Assembly (NCBI RefSeq): GCF_003387165.1
Contig: NZ_QUMW01000009.1
Coordinates: 620,001-684,000, forward strand
Direction: 5' to 3'
DNA length: 64,000 nt
Origin: Jeotgalicoccus halotolerans
Lineage (GTDB): Bacteria; Bacillota; Bacilli; Staphylococcales; Salinicoccaceae
Below, piece after piece: positions 26,043 through 34,250 of the stretch. The position numbers and the translations under genes were made by a program. The notes beneath the pieces were generated by a model. That model was not told the origin of the DNA and did no database searches. It saw only the letters and a list, made by a program, of their open reading frames with translations. The stretch's first letter is position 1. The number at the start of each line of letters is the position of its first letter.

Positions 26043-27650
26043 TTACCTCTTAAACACAACTTCTCCATTAACAATTGTCATCTGAATCAGTTCATCCGAC
26101 AGTTCAGTTTTTTCTTCAAACGGATTTTCATTGAGGACAGTAAAGTCTGCATACTTGCCGGCTTCCACTGTTCCTTCAACATCATCTGTGCCATTTAATT
26201 TGGCCGCATCGCTTGTCATTTTACGGTAAGCTGCGACACGGTCGAGCTTCATGTCTTCCCCGAGAACATCGCCGCCTCGCGTTTTACGCTCACAAGCAAT
26301 GCGGATAGACTCGAGCGGTGAGATATCCGTTACCGGACAGTCCGAATGTATGGTGCTTACCATCCCGAGTTCATCTGCCCATTTTACAGGTTCCATCCGC
26401 TTCACCCGGTCAGGTCCTAAAAATTTAGATTTATGTACATCACCGAAATAGTAGATGTGATTCATAAAGAATGAGCCGCCGATGTCATTTTCCACCATGA
26501 GTTTTATATCATCTTTATTGACAATTTGCAGATGTTCCACTCTGTGTTTGATATCAGTCTGTTTATAATCAGCTGTATTGATATACGCCTTAATTACCGC
26601 CTCCCCTGCTCTGTCCCCGTTTGCATGGGTAATCAGCGGGAATTCTAGCTTCTGGAAATGCGTAAACAGTTCCTCCAGTTCCCTGCTTGTAAACTGCGTG
26701 TCGTCAGACGGTGTGCCATCGTAATAGTCTCCTCTGATGCTCGCTGTATGAAGCTGAATCGAACCATCGTTAAAGAATTTTGCTCCGCCGAGGGTTGCAA
26801 ACCCTCCGCTTAAAGTCTCAAATTTCTCTTTTAAAGTCCGGCCGGTTTCTTCTTTAAAAATTTCCTCTTCCAGCAGCAGCTTATAATCAATGGCATATCT
26901 TGTTCTGAAATTTTGCGGCTGTTCCAAATACTCAAGGACAGCATAATAATCATCCATTCCGTTTAAAAGTCCGATGCACATTTCTGTTGCGCTCGTGATG
27001 CCGCGGCTCTGGTAATCATAAACTCCGCCGGCAATATCTTCCGCCAAGTCATCCGCTTCAATTTTCGGCAGCACAGCTTTTGCTTTATCAAGAGCAGGAA
27101 ACTCAAACAGCACGCCATTAATTTTACCTTCCGCATCCCTTTCAAAACGGCCGCCTTTTGGATCCGGATCATCGAGATTGACACCCATAATTTCCAGTGC
27201 TTTCGTATTCACCGCTCCCATATGGGCTGAACTGTGCTGAACGTAGATTGGAATTTCTTTAGACACTTTATCCAGATCAAAACGGTTTGGATGACGCTGC
27301 TCTTTTAATTCAAATTCGTTGTAGCCGTATCCTCTCAGCCAGCCGTCTCTAAGCAAAGTTTCCTGTTGCTCAGTAAACTTCCTGACCATCTCCTCTATAC
27401 TCGAAACACTTTCCGGAGAGCAGTTCAGCTGCCTGCGGAAGTTGCTGTACATGACGAGATGACTGTGCGTATCGATAAAACCCGGTGACAGAAACTGGCC
27501 GTTTAAATCCAGTGCTGTATCATCAATAATTAACTCGTCCTGCTCAGTTACTTCAATAATTTTTCCATTATCTATTAAAACTGTAGACAAGGCAGCCGTG
27601 CCCCTTTCAACATCGAGCACCCTGGCATTGATTATTTTTTCGACTCTCAT
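26043..27650 (-). CDS. YtcJ-like metal-dependent amidohydrolase
   Basis: 535 residues. N-terminal beta-sandwich, then SPGFIDTHSHLVMYS (HxH metal site ~65), HANGDRAGEAVI, HRVEHLQIV, and HSDCPVTDISPLESIRIAC near the end, all of the COG1574/YtcJ group. Members hydrolyse cyclic or linear amides; substrates are mostly unknown. The ATG directly follows the symporter stop, with AAGGGGAT inside the symporter's last codons, so the two are coupled. A shared substrate, imported then hydrolysed, is likely. Confidence 0.85.
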   Translation of the reverse strand: MRVEKIINARVLDVERGTAALSTVLIDNGKIIEVTEQDELIIDDTALDLNGQFLSPGFIDTHSHLVMYSNFRRQLNCSPESVSSIEEMVRKFTEQQETLLRDGWLRGYGYNEFELKEQRHPNRFDLDKVSKEIPIYVQHSSAHMGAVNTKALEIMGVNLDDPDPKGGRFERDAEGKINGVLFEFPALDKAKAVLPKIEADDLAEDIAGGVYDYQSRGITSATEMCIGLLNGMDDYYAVLEYLEQPQNFRTRYAIDYKLLLEEEIFKEETGRTLKEKFETLSGGFATLGGAKFFNDGSIQLHTASIRGDYYDGTPSDDTQFTSRELEELFTHFQKLEFPLITHANGDRAGEAVIKAYINTADYKQTDIKHRVEHLQIVNKDDIKLMVENDIGGSFFMNHIYYFGDVHKSKFLGPDRVKRMEPVKWADELGMVSTIHSDCPVTDISPLESIRIACERKTRGGDVLGEDMKLDRVAAYRKMTSDAAKLNGTDDVEGTVEAGKYADFTVLNENPFEEKTELSDELIQMTIVNGEVVFKR

Positions 27651-29081
27651 TTAAAGATCCCCTTTTTTATAATCACTTAATCTGTAACGTATTGCGGCTT
27701 TCGGTATTTCGCTCTTGTCGTGCTTAGTCACGAGACTGACACCGACGACCAGTAAAAAGGACAGAACGTATCCGACGAGTGCCTGATCAAACGGCAATCC
27801 GAGATATGGATATATAAATATAACAGCCAGCGAAACAAGCATACTGGTGAGCACCCCTTTTTTAGTAACACGCGGCCAAAACATAATCGCAAGGAACGGG
27901 AAAACCAAGAGCACACCGTTAACCATAAGGGCCCAGCGGTAGGCATCATTAATATTGGTAATAAAGAAAGCTGCTCCAAGACCGAGCAGTGTAATTAAAA
28001 TAACAGTCAGCCGCGAAACAAGCAGAAGATTTTTATTATCTGCTTTTGGATTAATCAGCACTTGATACATATCTCTAGTTAAGTTGCTCGCACCTTGTAA
28101 GTTAAATGATGTGGCACCGGTCATCAATGCAGCAAGCAGTGCAACGAAGATGATTCCCGCAACAGGCGTCGGCAGCAGTTCATTAGTAACAAAAGCGAAG
28201 ACCAGATCCTGATTCATCGTTAAATCAACAAACTGACGGGCAGACACTCCGATTAAAAACGGCAGGAAGGAAATCACCATAACAATGACATGTCCTGTAA
28301 TACCTGCCCGAAGGGCTGTCTTTTCATCTTTAGCCGCAAAAATTCTCTGCCAGGTCGACTGCCAGACTAAATAGAAAGGGCCGACCGATAAGGCATATAG
28401 CAAGGTTTCAGACATGCCTTCCGGACTGATTGGACTCAGAAACTCCCAGCTTGTATTTGCAAATAAATCAGAAATTCCGCCGACATGCATCACTGTAACG
28501 ATAGCAAGCACAATGAGACCGACTAAAATTAAAACCGATTGTACAGCATCAGTCAGTATCGTTGCCGGCAGTCCGCCGAGAATAGAAAAGGCAAGTATTA
28601 GAGTAGTCCCGACAATCATGCCGGTTGACTGATCCCAGCCCAGTGTAATATTAAATACCGTTGACATCCCGATCAGCTGCAAGGCAAGCGTCGGCACCGA
28701 GTAGATAAAAGCAGACAGGATGGACGGCAGAATGCCGGCACGTCCGCCAAAACGGGCAGTAAATAAATCAGCGAGCGTAAATAGTTTCTGTCTTCTTAAA
28801 GGTTTAGCAAAGACAATAACTAAAATCAAACTGAATATGTAAGCGACCAGCGCAAATTTCACATAGCCTGACAAACCGACTGTAAAGCCGAGACCGACCC
28901 AGCCGATAAATACAGCTGCACCTGCATTCGTACTTACAATCGTTCCTGTAATTTTCCAAAAACCTGTACCCCAGGAAGAAATCATATAATCTTCATATGT
29001 TTTAATTTTGTAGAAGTAATACCAGGCGATGCCGATCATCGCTCCAAAATATATTATAAAATACGCTAAATACCAGTACAT
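27651..29081 (-). CDS. Sodium:solute symporter (SSS family)
   Basis: 476 residues from ATG 29081, five bases after GGGGG; an in-frame ATG further upstream lacks a site. About 13 membrane segments. Typical SSS features: YEDYMISSWGTGFWKITGT after segment 1, FTLADLFTARFGGR, and GATSFNLQGASNLTRDMY. Substrate not evident. It lies between the 42-aa membrane peptide gene and the amidohydrolase gene, and very likely forms one transcript with both. Confidence 0.85.
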   Translation of the reverse strand: MYWYLAYFIIYFGAMIGIAWYYFYKIKTYEDYMISSWGTGFWKITGTIVSTNAGAAVFIGWVGLGFTVGLSGYVKFALVAYIFSLILVIVFAKPLRRQKLFTLADLFTARFGGRAGILPSILSAFIYSVPTLALQLIGMSTVFNITLGWDQSTGMIVGTTLILAFSILGGLPATILTDAVQSVLILVGLIVLAIVTVMHVGGISDLFANTSWEFLSPISPEGMSETLLYALSVGPFYLVWQSTWQRIFAAKDEKTALRAGITGHVIVMVISFLPFLIGVSARQFVDLTMNQDLVFAFVTNELLPTPVAGIIFVALLAALMTGATSFNLQGASNLTRDMYQVLINPKADNKNLLLVSRLTVILITLLGLGAAFFITNINDAYRWALMVNGVLLVFPFLAIMFWPRVTKKGVLTSMLVSLAVIFIYPYLGLPFDQALVGYVLSFLLVVGVSLVTKHDKSEIPKAAIRYRLSDYKKGDL

Positions 29082-29111
29082 AATTTCCCCCATCATTTAA
29101 TAGATTGTTAG

Positions 29112-29240
29112 TTATTTCTTTTGTTTAAAGAATATAAAAAGACTTAAACCCAGCAGCAAAACGCCTGCAAGAACCATTATCCAGTTGATGCTCGGGGCTG
29201 GTGCATTGTTCAGCATAAGCAGGTTTAAACTTTCAATCAT
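29112..29240 (-). CDS. Small membrane protein, probable symporter accessory subunit
   Basis: 42 residues, MIESLNLLMLNNAPAPSINW, then one strongly hydrophobic helix and a basic end FFKQKK. GGAG lies eight bases from the ATG. It sits about 30 bases upstream of the SSS gene on the same strand. Short single-helix proteins encoded next to SSS and NSS permeases are known as symporter small accessory proteins, and this one fits in size, topology and position. Confidence 0.7.
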   Translation of the reverse strand: MIESLNLLMLNNAPAPSINWIMVLAGVLLLGLSLFIFFKQKK

Positions 29241-29381
29241 CTCACTTTCTCCTTCCCATCGTATTTATAGATGTGCTTCATTATATATAACTGACTAAAA
29301 AATTCAAATAACTCCAGATAAAAATATCTGAAGCATATGTTTCTTCAGCACACGCTCCAGAGTTTGATAGTACTTAATTTT

Positions 29382-29648
29382 CTATTCAGTCGACTTGCCG
29401 AACTTTCTGCGTTCCGCTTCAAGTTCTAAGTCCTCCACCTCGTCATCCAGATATGTTTCATCAGGAAGGTTTTCTATCGGTTCATTGTACGACACAGGAC
29501 CGTCGAGAATCTCTTCTTCCACTGCCACGTTCTCTATCCTGTCTTCGACATCTTCAGCTTGTTCTCCGCCGTAAGTATACGCTCCGCAATTCGGACAGAT
29601 AGCGGTCTCTTCGGTGAGTTTCGCACCGCAATTTTGACATGCATCCAT
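29382..29648 (-). CDS. Zinc-ribbon protein, copy 1
   Basis: 88 residues. N-terminal ribbon CQNCG-x9-CPNCG (residues 4-24) followed by a long acidic, probably disordered tail (VEEEILDG, DDEVEDLELEAERR). Closely similar in plan to the neighbour upstream. AGAGG lies eight bases from the ATG. Role unknown; zinc-ribbon proteins of this kind often mediate protein contacts. Confidence 0.7.
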   Translation of the reverse strand: MDACQNCGAKLTEETAICPNCGAYTYGGEQAEDVEDRIENVAVEEEILDGPVSYNEPIENLPDETYLDDEVEDLELEAERRKFGKSTE

Positions 29649-29726
29649 AATGTAAACCTCTTTTCAGTTTATGTTCTTAGACAAATACCCTTATCAAAGA
29701 TATCTAGTCATTTCAGCATCAAAAAA

Positions 29727-29750
29727 ACTTCCCGGCAGCACCGGGAAGCA
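29727..29750 (-). terminator. Terminator after zinc-ribbon copy 2
   Basis: Stem CTTCCCGG / CCGGGAAG, followed on the minus strand by seven T residues. Confidence 0.85.
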
Positions 29751-29754
29751 AGCT

Positions 29755-30018
29755 TTAGTCTTCATCCGCACGGCCGAAATCACTGCGCTCTTTTTTCTGC
29801 TGTTTATTTAACTCGTCTTCAGGATAATTCTCTTCCGGCATATCTTCCATCTTATTATCTTTGCCGGGACCGTTTAAGAACTCCTCTTCAGGTGCTCTTT
29901 CCTGAATCAGACCGTTAGCATCTGTGAAATTCTCATCATCGCGGATGAACTCTCCGCAATTTGGACAAACTCTTGTCCCTTCCAGTACTTCTTCACCGCA
30001 ATTTTGACATGTTACCAT
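29755..30018 (-). CDS. Zinc-ribbon protein, copy 2
   Basis: 87 residues from ATG 30018, which follows GTGAGTGA at good spacing; an in-frame GTG nine bases earlier is less likely. It begins MVTCQNCGEEV with a second CPNCG, then an acidic tail containing EEEFLNGP and MEDMPEENYPEDE, matching the EEEILDGP and IENLPDETYLDDE of copy 1. A tandem duplication with separate transcription units, since a terminator lies between them. Function unknown. Confidence 0.7.
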   Translation of the reverse strand: MVTCQNCGEEVLEGTRVCPNCGEFIRDDENFTDANGLIQERAPEEEFLNGPGKDNKMEDMPEENYPEDELNKQQKKERSDFGRADED

Positions 30019-30155
30019 AGGAATCACTCACTTTCAGTAAAGTATTTTCTAATAGATAAATACCCAATTAAAAATTAAATACTCATGCATGGATTGCTTT
30101 ATATATACCCTTATTTATAGTTTAATTAAAATAAGACGAAATCTGGAGGGTAAAA

Positions 30156-31268
30156 ATGAATCTCTTATTTATCGTTCACTTCCATGCGCCGATGGGTGGC
30201 CTGCACGAGAATGTATATTCCAGTGCGCTCTATATGAAAAAACAGGGCTGTGAAGTTTACGTCTTGCTTAAACCGGGACCATTAGAAGAGAGACTGCGAG
30301 CACAAGGCATCCATACTATCCTCGCAGAATTCGGAGCTGGTGTTACCGCAGTTAAAACATGTATCGAACAACTGGAAAATATGAATGTAAAGTTCGATTT
30401 AATCCACTTCCATCCAGGACTGTCGAAATATCCGGCTCTTAAATATGGCTGGGAAAATGATATTCCGCTTGTCGAGACTTATCATGGGATGTGGCATGAT
30501 GATTTAAATAAGCATGCCGGGAAGCTCGATGCGATTGTTACTGTATCAGAAGGAATTAAATTAAATCTGCAGAGCCGTTTAAAGAGGCTGCATGACCGCT
30601 ATTATGTAATACCAAACGGCTACGACAGCAGCTTGTTTACCGAACCTGTCTATCACGATAAAAATAAGAAAGAACTGAACGTCGGCTTTGTGACCCGGCT
30701 CGATGATGATAAGCAGTTTATAATGGATATTCTGCTGCTTGCGGTGAATCATCTTAAAAAAAAGCAAGATATAAAAATCAATATCCATATGATTGGGGAC
30801 GGCACACAAAAAGAAGAGTTTATGAGGTTGTCTGAAGAGATGTTATCAGACACTGGACACTCAATAATATTTAAAGGATGGCTGACGGACAAAAATCTGA
30901 GAGATGCCTATCTCGAATGTGATCTGATTATTGCTCCGGGACGTTCTGCCATAGAAGGTATGGCTTCCGGCAAACCGGTTATTGCGGCGGGCAGTAAAAA
31001 TTATATAGGACTGATTAAACACGATAACTGGCAGTTTGGTATATATAACAATTTTGGGGGTACAGGTTTTAAATTCGCAGTCTATGAGCTTGGCAGTGTG
31101 GAAAGAGATCTCGATTACTTAATCGACAACAGGGAAAGAATAAGACCGCTCGGTGAATTCTCTTACAAAATTGCCAGTCAATTTTTCGATGCGGATAAGT
31201 TAAATCAGAAATTACTTAATCTGTATGAGATACTAGTTCTCGGGAAACAGGTTGAAGTAAATAAATAA
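30156..31268 (+). CDS. GT4-like glycosyltransferase
   Basis: 370 residues, GT-B fold. N-terminal FIVHFHAPMGGLHENVYS, a middle VIPNGYDSSLF, and the C-terminal nucleotide-sugar region with GFVTRLDDDKQF, IIAPGRSAIEGMASGKPVIA (the E-x7-E-like motif). Cytoplasmic. Preceded by GGAGG and followed by its own terminator, it is a lone gene. Acceptor and donor cannot be read from the sequence; a wall or capsule role is likely given the locus downstream. Confidence 0.75.
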   Translation: MNLLFIVHFHAPMGGLHENVYSSALYMKKQGCEVYVLLKPGPLEERLRAQGIHTILAEFGAGVTAVKTCIEQLENMNVKFDLIHFHPGLSKYPALKYGWENDIPLVETYHGMWHDDLNKHAGKLDAIVTVSEGIKLNLQSRLKRLHDRYYVIPNGYDSSLFTEPVYHDKNKKELNVGFVTRLDDDKQFIMDILLLAVNHLKKKQDIKINIHMIGDGTQKEEFMRLSEEMLSDTGHSIIFKGWLTDKNLRDAYLECDLIIAPGRSAIEGMASGKPVIAAGSKNYIGLIKHDNWQFGIYNNFGGTGFKFAVYELGSVERDLDYLIDNRERIRPLGEFSYKIASQFFDADKLNQKLLNLYEILVLGKQVEVNK

Positions 31269-31292
31269 AAGCCGAAGCGGATGCTTCGGCTT
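31265..31292. terminator. Bidirectional terminator
   Basis: Stem AAAAGCCGAAGC / GCTTCGGCTTTT with loop GGAT, between the convergent glycosyltransferase and a hypothetical gene. Confidence 0.85.
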
Positions 31293-31297
31293 TTGGC

Positions 31298-31966
31298 TTA
31301 CACCAGCTGATCTTTAAACATATCATCGTAAAATGACAGTGTGAATACCGAGTAGAATGATACCAGCGGTGACTGAATTAAATTGTTTTTCCATGCTGTT
31401 TCAAAGGCATTATCGATGTTGTAGTCCAATACCGTCGTATAGAATACATCATCGTAAATCTTGCTGAGCACATGGTTGTTGCTAGCCTGCAACTGTGTGA
31501 TGACAACTTTAAGTGTCTCGTTCATATCGCCTGTGTTCTGCTCGACAAGACGCAGCAGCGGTTCGAGTTCTTTCGTCAGCTGAATCAGCTGAGCGCGGAT
31601 TTCCTGGTTCTTGTCTTCAAGTTCCTTAGGAAAATCTAAAGGATAAAAGTCCTGATCCGTTTTTTCCAGAGTAAATCTTTCAAGCACTTCAAATTCTGAA
31701 GGATACTGCACTTTCTTATCTTCGCTCAGGACGCCATGAGTACTTTGCATAAGCGATAACCTGATTAAATCGATTCTGACGAAAGCGCGGCAGAGTTTCA
31801 CTACAGATAAGTGATTGAAACCTTCTTCTTTGAATTGAGCTAAAATATCATCCAGATTTTTGGACTGTGCTTCAATCATCTCCGGCAGACGGGTCATTCT
31901 GTATGTAAAGTTTCTATAGTCTGTCTGGTTCAATAATTCTTCTTTAGTTTCTTTATAGCTTTTCAT
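31298..31966 (-). CDS. Hypothetical protein, helical
   Basis: 222 residues, no recognised domain. Composition is strongly alpha-helical, soluble, with no signal peptide or membrane segment; there are conspicuous charged stretches (KELEDKNQEIRAQLIQL). Good AGGGG site. It is the last gene of a minus-strand run containing two DUF218 and two lipoprotein genes; 78 bases separate it from the nearest. Function unknown. Confidence 0.55.
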   Translation of the reverse strand: MKSYKETKEELLNQTDYRNFTYRMTRLPEMIEAQSKNLDDILAQFKEEGFNHLSVVKLCRAFVRIDLIRLSLMQSTHGVLSEDKKVQYPSEFEVLERFTLEKTDQDFYPLDFPKELEDKNQEIRAQLIQLTKELEPLLRLVEQNTGDMNETLKVVITQLQASNNHVLSKIYDDVFYTTVLDYNIDNAFETAWKNNLIQSPLVSFYSVFTLSFYDDMFKDQLV

Positions 31967-32044
31967 GTAATCCCCTATTCTTTATGTCATTATTAACAGT
32001 TTAACATACAGAGGGTTAAAATTTGATGCTCCTGCTGATTTTTA

Positions 32045-32566
32045 TTACTGATATCTTAACCGGGATACTCTTCTGTATCTGCTCTTATTATAAAGCAGTT
32101 TATCTTTAGTAAAAAACTTGTAATTCCGCAGCAGATACAATACTAACTTCACCGCTTCAGAAGAATATTCGAGCAGTGTTGTTTGATGATTTACCCCTAT
32201 AAATTTTAAGTTCCTGCTTCCGTTAAACACCTTATTAAAAATCATTCTGGTGCGGAAAATATGGTATTGACTCGTAACGATGATAACGTGACTGTAATGT
32301 AATCTGGATAGTATCTGCTGAATTTCTACTGCGTTGTTGTAGGTGGTCGTTGAGAAGTATTCTGTGAGGATATGACGCTCGTCTATATAGTCGTAGCTGG
32401 AGTTTAAAAGGTCTTTCGTCCCGCGGAGTTCGTTATCATCATTAAATGACGTAATCAGGATATGCGCCTTGCCGTAATCAAATTTCTGATAAAGATCTGC
32501 GACTGCTTTAAAGCGGCGGTAATCACCGTCAAGGTAGACAATTAGTGTTTTATTTTCATAAGACAT
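32045..32566 (-). CDS. DUF218/YdcF-type protein, copy 1 (no membrane anchor)
   Basis: 173 residues from ATG 32566, eight bases after GAGGTG. DUF218 features: IVYLDGDYRRFKAVADLY, STTTYNNAVEI and VIIVTSQYHIFRTRMIF (the S-x-Y-H-x-x-R motif). It lacks the N-terminal helix of its paralogue at 33130. DUF218 proteins (SanA, ElyC, YdcF) act on envelope functions, with chemistry not settled. It lies downstream of a lipoprotein gene but with a terminator between them. Confidence 0.75.
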   Translation of the reverse strand: MSYENKTLIVYLDGDYRRFKAVADLYQKFDYGKAHILITSFNDDNELRGTKDLLNSSYDYIDERHILTEYFSTTTYNNAVEIQQILSRLHYSHVIIVTSQYHIFRTRMIFNKVFNGSRNLKFIGVNHQTTLLEYSSEAVKLVLYLLRNYKFFTKDKLLYNKSRYRRVSRLRYQ

Positions 32567-32655
32567 AACAGTACTCACCTCATCTGTATTGTTACCTGCA
32601 GTGTAACAGGCCAGTATTTAGATACAGCTTTAGATGAGTAAAATTAATGTAAATA

Positions 32656-32690
32656 AAAACCGTGAGATATCCTCTCACGGCTTTCTGTTA
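32656..32690 (-). terminator. Terminator after lipoprotein copy 1
   Basis: Stem AGCCGTGAGAGGATATCTCACGG on the minus strand followed by T5. Confidence 0.7.
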
Positions 32691-33058
32691 TTCTGCAGTT
32701 TTTAAATTAATAGAATCTTCATTATACTGATTGAAACTTACCATAATACGATCGGCTTCTTCTACAGTATCCAGTGTCATCGGCGGCTCTCCGCTGTATT
32801 GAATCGTTTCAATGAAATCTTCCCCGTTAAAATAAGATACGTAGCTTGAACGGTTAATCTCATAAGTATTGGATGGATCGTATTCAATAAAATCAGTAGT
32901 CATCATTTCTTCATTTTCAACAGCTTCGCCATTGTAGCCCATCCAGCTGCCTTCAGTGAGCGATCCCATATCCATCAGATTATCATCTGAACCGCCGCTG
33001 CACGCTGATAAAAGCATAATTCCCACGAGTAAACTCATAAAAGACAATTTGGTTTCAT
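32688..33058 (-). pseudogene. Small lipoprotein, copy 1, probable frameshift in the signal peptide
   Basis: The readable frame gives a lipobox LLSACSGG and a mature part like the lipoprotein at 33720 (TYEINRSSYVSYFNGEDFIET versus DYEVSSDTYVSYFNGEEFIKT). The best start is ATG 33058 with AGGGG seven bases upstream, but that frame ends after seven codons. Adding one A to the AAA before TTG would give MKPKLSFMSLL, a normal basic signal start. From TTG 33047 the peptide lacks basic residues. Either a recent one-base deletion or a homopolymer error. Confidence 0.6.
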
Positions 33059-33129
33059 TGATGGTCCCCTTTTCTGTTTAAAGTAAGTAACAGTTAAATA
33101 ATAGCATAATATTGCTGGCTGTCTCACTG

Positions 33130-33699
33130 TTAACCAAAGAGATTATATAAGCCGAAGCGGTAGCCCCATATTTTTACAAACTCGCTAATCCAGTGGGAAA
33201 AAGTGTCTTCTCTGTCGAGTCCTTTTTTACCTTCAAGATTTGAAGCGGAAATATAGTTAAAGGTCTTGTCATTATCATTGAGCCGTTCGAACGCTAGTTT
33301 TGCCCGTTTAAGATGGTAATCACTAGTGACAATCATTGCAGAGTCGAAATGATTATCGTCCATAATTTCTAGAGTTCTTTCTGCGTTTGAATATGTGCTG
33401 GTAGATTCCGTATCAACGATCACATCGTCCTCTTCTACACCGTAATGGCGAACAATAGATGTAAGCTCTTCAGCATTATATCTGTCCCCTGCCGGGGTAA
33501 TCAGCACCTTTCCGGCATAGCCTGACTGGTATAAATCAGCAGCCTTCTCTACACGGCCCTGATCTCCGCCGCCGAGAATCACAATCACATCGCTGTCTTC
33601 AGGTGTATCAGACTCTCCAGGTATAAAGCTTTCTATTAAAATTGCTATAAATGTAAGAGCAAGAATAACAAGTAAAGGAATTGCAATTTTAATATTCAT
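33130..33699 (-). CDS. DUF218/YdcF-type membrane-anchored protein, copy 2
   Basis: 189 residues. An N-terminal helix (IAIPLLVILALTFIAILI) anchors it; the DUF218 domain follows: VIVILGGGDQGRVEKAADLY, VDTESTSTYSNAERTLEIM, and MIVTSDYHLKRAKLAF. Good GGAGG five bases from the ATG. It follows the lipoprotein gene at 33720 by 20 bases, so the two are co-transcribed. This lipoprotein-DUF218 pair is repeated just downstream, a tandem duplication. Confidence 0.8.
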   Translation of the reverse strand: MNIKIAIPLLVILALTFIAILIESFIPGESDTPEDSDVIVILGGGDQGRVEKAADLYQSGYAGKVLITPAGDRYNAEELTSIVRHYGVEEDDVIVDTESTSTYSNAERTLEIMDDNHFDSAMIVTSDYHLKRAKLAFERLNDNDKTFNYISASNLEGKKGLDREDTFSHWISEFVKIWGYRFGLYNLFG

Positions 33700-33719
33700 T
33701 GTTGCCTCCGCATTTGATA

Positions 33720-34097
33720 TTATTCAATTTCAACGAGCTGCATGCCGTTTCTATTGCTTTTATTAAAGCTGAGTATTACACCATCAGCCTCTTCCACTGC
33801 ACTAATAATCTCAGGTGTATCTTCATAGAGCTCTGTTTTGATAAACTCTTCACCATTGAAATAAGATACATAAGTGTCACTGCTTACCTCATAATCTTTT
33901 TCTGGATTATACGGAATGAACTGCGACTGTATCATTGCCTTATTATTTTCTGAAGTACCTTTGTAGTTAACCCAGCGATCTTCTATAATATTTACTTTAT
34001 TAATTAAATTATCATTTGAATTATTTTCTCCATTGCATGCACTCAGTAATATAATCAATGCTATAAAAATAGAAAATTTAACTTGCTTAGAGTGCAT
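33720..34097 (-). CDS. Small lipoprotein, copy 2
   Basis: 125 residues. Signal peptide MHSKQVKFSIFIALIILLSAC with lipobox LSAC, so lipid-modified and held on the outer face of the membrane. The mature part has no known domain but is paralogous to the decayed copy at 32688: WVNYKGTSENN, YVSYFNGEEF and VEEADGVILSFN. First gene of a two-gene unit with DUF218 copy 2. Role unknown; the pairing suggests an envelope function. Confidence 0.75.
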   Translation of the reverse strand: MHSKQVKFSIFIALIILLSACNGENNSNDNLINKVNIIEDRWVNYKGTSENNKAMIQSQFIPYNPEKDYEVSSDTYVSYFNGEEFIKTELYEDTPEIISAVEEADGVILSFNKSNRNGMQLVEIE

Positions 34098-34250
34098 ATA
34101 TATTCCTCCTCAAAACTATTTCGCCTTAGAAATAACACTATCTTAAGTATAGGTTATGTAATTGAGCAGTATTTTTTATAAATAATAGCATAATCTAAGT
34201 TATCAATAAATTATGCTATTTTATATGTTAGTATTTTGAAAAAAATATAA

